Positions 61,115 through 64,000 of a DNA stretch of 64,000 nt are shown here, in pieces. Position 1 is the first letter of the stretch; every line of letters begins with the position of its first letter. The notes under the pieces are model-generated. The model searched no databases and was not told the origin of the DNA. It saw only the letters and a list, made by a program, of their open reading frames with translations. Source of the stretch: Mycolicibacterium austroafricanum (GTDB taxonomy: Bacteria; Actinomycetota; Actinomycetes; Mycobacteriales; Mycobacteriaceae); NCBI RefSeq assembly GCF_000612725.1, contig NZ_HG964455.1, forward strand, positions 62,001-126,000. The letters are read 5' to 3'. The position numbers were made by a program, and so were the translations under genes.

Positions 61115-61852
61115 TTACCTGGCCGCGTAGTCGTGCGTGCCCGCCGCGGTGCGCAGCTGGTGGCGTCCGCGGCCGACCGACCTGAGTGTGCCGTTGAGGA
61201 AGTCCTCGAACTCCGCCAGCTTGCTGTCGACGTAGATGTCGCACTCCCCGCGCAACCGGTCGGCCTCGGCGTGGGCGGAGTCGATCATCCGGGTGGCCTC
61301 GGCGGTGGCCGTCGCGACCACCTCGGTCTGCGAGACCAGGCGCTGCTGTTCCTTGATGCCTTCCTGAACTGCCTTCTCGTACGTCAGGTTGCCGTTTTCG
61401 ATGAGCCGGTCCGCCTCCGACTTGGCCCGTCCGGTGGTGGCCTCGTACTCCCGTTTGGCGGTCGCGGCAATGCGGGCGGCCTCGTCGCGGGCCTCGGCCA
61501 CCATGCGTTCGCTGTGCTGGCGCGCCTCGGCGACCATGCGGTCGGCCTGGGCTTTTGCGTCCGCCAACAGCCGGTCGGCCTCGGCGCGGGCATGGTTGAC
61601 CATCGAGTCGGCCTCGGCATTGGCGGTCGACACCGTCGAGTCGGCGTGGTCCTTGGCCTCCCTCAACAGAGAGTCGCGGGCGTCGAGGACATCCTGCGCG
61701 TCGTCGAGCTCACCCGGGATCGCGTCCTTGATGTCGTCGATGAGCTCAAGGACATCTCCGCGGGGCACCACACAGCCCGCCGTCATCGGCACGCCGCGGG
61801 CTTCTTCGACGATCGCACCCAATTCATCGAGAGCTTCGAACACTCGGTACAC
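61115..61852 (-). CDS. sepIVA: DivIVA-like septation protein SepIVA
   Basis: A coiled-coil protein of 245 residues matching Rv2927c (SepIVA), a DivIVA-domain protein needed for septum formation in mycobacteria. The N-terminal MYRVFEALDELGAIVEEARG region is followed by a long heptad-rich stretch (about 60-200) of Ala/Glu/Asp/Arg, such as ADRMVAEARQHSERMVAEAR. The GTG start is used. It lies 30 nt before the DUF177 gene. Confidence 0.93.
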   Translation of the reverse strand: MYRVFEALDELGAIVEEARGVPMTAGCVVPRGDVLELIDDIKDAIPGELDDAQDVLDARDSLLREAKDHADSTVSTANAEADSMVNHARAEADRLLADAKAQADRMVAEARQHSERMVAEARDEAARIAATAKREYEATTGRAKSEADRLIENGNLTYEKAVQEGIKEQQRLVSQTEVVATATAEATRMIDSAHAEADRLRGECDIYVDSKLAEFEDFLNGTLRSVGRGRHQLRTAAGTHDYAAR

Positions 61853-61973
61853 GGCGACACCCTCCAGGCCTAGTTGTTAGTGACCAGTGTGCCTGGTGTT
61901 ACGCCTGTGACTGGGCTTCGTCGCCGGTGTGTCGCCCACCTGTCGCAGCCAGGCTCGACTGGGATGCGAGACG

Positions 61974-62540
61974 TCAGCGCAGCGCAGCGCCGATGGCGTC
62001 ACGGGCACGGTCGAGCATGGAGGCAAACGGACCGACAGCGAAGTTGAGCGTCGCCGACTCGACCCCGGGGTGAGGGCGGGTCGGCGCGATGGCTTCGGCG
62101 GCACGCACCGCTCCGGCCAGACTCTTGAGCTCGTCGGCGTCCAGCTCGCGCTTGAGCTTCGTGAATTCCTCGGCTTCCTCGTGCTCGGCGTGCTCGAGCA
62201 CGGCGTCGCGGAACTTCGTCAACTCGGTGATGAACTCGTCCGACGCGATGTCGAGATTCTCCAGCGCCACCAGCTGTTCCTTGGCCGCGTGCTCCTCCTT
62301 GAGGCGGGCGTCGACGACCTGGTCACCCGCCGCGATCTCCCGCCGCGCTCTGGGGTGCACCACCATCTCCTCGGCCGTCTCGTGGACGGCGAGCAGCTGG
62401 CGCAGATCGGTGAACGCCTTCTCCCGGGCTTTCGGCTCAGAGGCGTGGATCACGTCGTCGAACATGTCCTTGATCAGGTTGTGCTGATCCTTCAGAAACG
62501 CGACGACGTCGTCGGTGGATTGAACGAATGTCTCGGGCAC
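61974..62540 (-). CDS. Hemerythrin HHE-domain protein
   Basis: A 188-residue protein with a hemerythrin-like four-helix bundle. His ligands lie in LKDQHNLIKDMF, LLAVHETAEEMVVHP, KEEHAAKEQL and VLEHAEHEEAEEF, consistent with a diiron site. Related mycobacterial proteins respond to redox or nitrosative stress; its exact role is unknown. The GTG start has GGAGG 9 nt upstream. Confidence 0.9.
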   Translation of the reverse strand: MPETFVQSTDDVVAFLKDQHNLIKDMFDDVIHASEPKAREKAFTDLRQLLAVHETAEEMVVHPRARREIAAGDQVVDARLKEEHAAKEQLVALENLDIASDEFITELTKFRDAVLEHAEHEEAEEFTKLKRELDADELKSLAGAVRAAEAIAPTRPHPGVESATLNFAVGPFASMLDRARDAIGAALR

Positions 62541-62569
62541 GGTGGGCGACCTCCGTCGGGCTTGAGCGA

Positions 62570-62597
62570 AGCCGGCGCTATGGGCTGTGCGCCGGCT
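62570..62597. terminator. Hairpin downstream of hemerythrin start and coaD end
   Basis: A 9-bp perfect stem (AGCCGGCGC with GCGCCGGCT) and a 10-nt loop lie in the 84-nt gap after coaD. No U tract is present. It may end the coaD transcript or be part of the upstream region of the hemerythrin gene. Confidence 0.35.
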
Positions 62598-62624
62598 ACC
62601 TCTACATACCCGCGGCCGGGCCGC

Positions 62625-63107
62625 TCAATCCCGCGCGGCCAGCTTTGCCTTCAGCCGCGCATTCACCGGCGCAGGCAGCAGCTCCGACACATCACCCCCG
62701 AGCGTCGCCACCTCCTTGGCCAACGACGAGGACACGAACGAGTAGCGCGGCGTGGTCGCGATGAAGAAGGTGTCGACGCCGGCTATGTGGTTGTTCATCT
62801 GGGCCATCTGCAGCTCGTACTCGAAATCGGTGCCGGTCCGCAGACCCTTGACGATCGCGGTCAGACCGCGCGCCTTGACGAAGTCGACGATGAGACCCTG
62901 GCCGGACTCGACACGCAGGTTCGGCAGGTGGGTGGTCGACTCCTCGATCAGCGCGATGCGCTCCTCGTGGGTGAACATCCCGGTCTTGTTCGGGTTGACC
63001 ATCACCGCGACGACGACCTCGTCGAACTGCGCCGCGGCCCGCTCGAAGATGTCGATGTGACCGAGGGTCACCGGATCGAAGGACCCCGGGCACACCGCTC
63101 CGCTCAT
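62625..63107 (-). CDS. coaD: Phosphopantetheine adenylyltransferase
   Basis: Penultimate enzyme of coenzyme A synthesis, joining ATP and 4'-phosphopantetheine to dephospho-CoA. It has 160 residues with the nucleotidyltransferase motif GSFDPVTLGHIDIF, the phosphopantetheine site GLRTGTDFEYELQMAQMN, and TTPRYSFVSSSLAKEVA. The ATG start follows rsmD by 84 nt, the usual rsmD-coaD order. Confidence 0.97.
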   Translation of the reverse strand: MSGAVCPGSFDPVTLGHIDIFERAAAQFDEVVVAVMVNPNKTGMFTHEERIALIEESTTHLPNLRVESGQGLIVDFVKARGLTAIVKGLRTGTDFEYELQMAQMNNHIAGVDTFFIATTPRYSFVSSSLAKEVATLGGDVSELLPAPVNARLKAKLAARD

Positions 63108-63191
63108 GTGGGTGACCGTAGCAGTCCGCGAACGTGCACTCAGCGTCGTGAATTCACGCCGGCGAGGGCAGCGGATGCACGCTCGCGGCGA

Positions 63192-63761
63192 TCACCTGTC
63201 AACCGCCGCCATCTCCAGGCGGGTGTCCCCGTAGCGCCGTGATTTCCACACCGACCAGCCCTCCGGCCAGGCGATGCCGGGGCCCGAGGCGGGGCGCTCC
63301 ACGACCACCACGGTGCCCGGAGCCACCCACCTGCCCGAGGACAGCGCCGTGACGATCTCGTTGACCTGCGCGTCGTCGACCTCATAGGGCGGGTCCGCCA
63401 GCACCAGATCCACCGGCCGGTCCGCACCCCCGGCGAGCACCGACGACACCGGGCCGCGTCGCACAGCCGCACCCCGGGCGCCCAGCGCCGCGATGTTCTG
63501 CTCGATCACCGCGGCCGCACGCCCGTCGGACTCCACGAACACCGCCGACGCCGCACCACGCGACAGCGCCTCGAGACCCAGCGCACCCGAGCCGGCGTAG
63601 AGGTCGAGGACCCGGATTCCGGTGAAGTCGATGCGCGCCGTCAGGACGTTGAACAACGACTCGCGCACCCGGTCGGTGGTCGGGCGGGTACCACGTCCGG
63701 ACTTCTGCTGAGGCACCGCAATCCGTCGACCTCCGAAGGCGCCGGCGACGATCCGGGTCAG
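63192..63761 (-). CDS. rsmD: 16S rRNA (guanine966-N2)-methyltransferase, CTG start
   Basis: Methylates G966 of 16S rRNA with S-adenosylmethionine. The SAM site VLDLYAGSGALGLEALSRG and catalytic DPPYEV are present. The first standard start is a GTG at 63716, but the frame upstream encodes LTRIVAGAFGGRRIAV, the conserved RsmD N-terminus. No ATG, GTG or TTG precedes it; a CTG at 63761 overlaps the upstream stop as CTGA, just as ATGA and GTGA do elsewhere here. This gives 189 residues, the family length. I therefore call a CTG start. Confidence 0.85.
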   Translation of the reverse strand: MTRIVAGAFGGRRIAVPQQKSGRGTRPTTDRVRESLFNVLTARIDFTGIRVLDLYAGSGALGLEALSRGAASAVFVESDGRAAAVIEQNIAALGARGAAVRRGPVSSVLAGGADRPVDLVLADPPYEVDDAQVNEIVTALSSGRWVAPGTVVVVERPASGPGIAWPEGWSVWKSRRYGDTRLEMAAVDR

Positions 63762-64000
63762 GATGATTCCCCGGTCGCCTCGCTCCTACCCGCCGAACCG
63801 ATCACCACCAGCAGGTCTCCGCCTTCGACCTGCGCGGTGGCCGACACCGCGACGCGTGCGACCGTGCCACTCTTCGGAGCGGTGATCCCGGCCTCCATCT
63901 TCATCGCCTCGATCGTCGCGATGGTCTGGCCCGCGTCGACCTTGTCACCCTCGGCGATGTTGACGGTGACCACGCCGGCGAACGGCGCTGCGACGTGGTC
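63758..64000 (-). CDS. pyc: Pyruvate carboxylase, C-terminal end only
   Basis: The last 80 codons of a biotin enzyme whose 5' part lies outside the window. The biotinyl domain is clear: AAPFAGVVTV, EGDKVDAGQTIATIEAMKMEA with biotinylated Lys in EAMKME, and GTVARVAVSATAQVEGGDLL. Gene order (pyc-rsmD-coaD) and sequence match Rv2967c, which supports pyruvate carboxylase over other biotin carriers. The final 12 residues (AGRSEATGES) are an extension encoded by a diverged copy of the repeat found in xerC. Confidence 0.9.
   Translation of the reverse strand, partial: DHVAAPFAGVVTVNIAEGDKVDAGQTIATIEAMKMEAGITAPKSGTVARVAVSATAQVEGGDLLVVIGSAGRSEATGESS
63765..63795. repeat. Dispersed copy of the xerC 36-bp repeat
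   Basis: 31 bp matching the repeat unit at 22081-22111 at 27 positions, in the same orientation relative to the minus-strand gene. Here it encodes the C-terminal extension of pyruvate carboxylase. Confidence 0.75.

Overview
The window is a high-GC actinobacterial chromosome segment. Protein sequences and gene order point to the family Mycobacteriaceae, most likely an environmental, fast-growing Mycolicibacterium-type species. From about 21 kb to the right end the order follows the region of M. tuberculosis from xerC to pyruvate carboxylase: xerC, siderophore-interacting protein, dprA, Mg-chelatase ATPase, YraN, DUF2469, rnhB, lepB, rplS, lppW, trmD, rimM, khpA, rpsP, dacB2, amidohydrolase, ffh, glnD, glnB, amt, ftsY, smc, acylphosphatase, OsmC, mutM, rnc, DUF177, sepIVA, coaD, rsmD, pyc. 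I saw no rRNA, tRNA, CRISPR array, insertion sequence or prophage.

Left edge (1-2925): a cut gene start, then rpsB-tsf on the minus strand ending in a strong hairpin, and a secreted M23-like protein on the plus strand.

Sugar region (2937-21167): an accessory cluster for L-arabinose and galactose. A seven-gene plus-strand operon, almost all with 4-nt overlaps, encodes a YtfQRT-YjfF-type furanose ABC transporter, a LacI-type regulator, L-arabinose isomerase (araA) and an aldose 1-epimerase. A minus-strand operon encodes a ChvE-GguAB-type transporter, galT and galK. A second LacI-type regulator and araB-araD follow on the plus strand. All three transcription units carry copies of one 14-bp operator family. 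Together the enzymes would convert L-arabinose to D-xylulose 5-phosphate and phosphorylate and uridylylate galactose. Both substrate-binding protein genes are frameshifted in this sequence, one by a 7-bp tandem duplication and one by loss of a base in a C/G run, while every enzyme gene looks intact.

Middle (21.2-36 kb): xerC with 12-residue repeats at its N-terminus, a lactate 2-monooxygenase-like flavoprotein, recombination and DNA-uptake genes, then a non-syntenic stretch. That stretch holds a LuxR-type regulator, a lipoprotein, a DUF1206 membrane protein behind a SigF-like promoter, and an unusual 862-residue protein joining an adenylation domain, a carrier domain and a membrane acyltransferase. 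A thioesterase, a class III CoA-transferase and a HAD phosphatase follow.

Right half (36-64 kb): translation, secretion, nitrogen-control and cell-division housekeeping genes in tight minus-strand operons. A GlnR-type box lies upstream of amt-glnB-glnD. A type 2 isopentenyl diphosphate isomerase sits between ftsY and smc. rsmD appears to begin at a CTG codon overlapping the pyruvate carboxylase stop.
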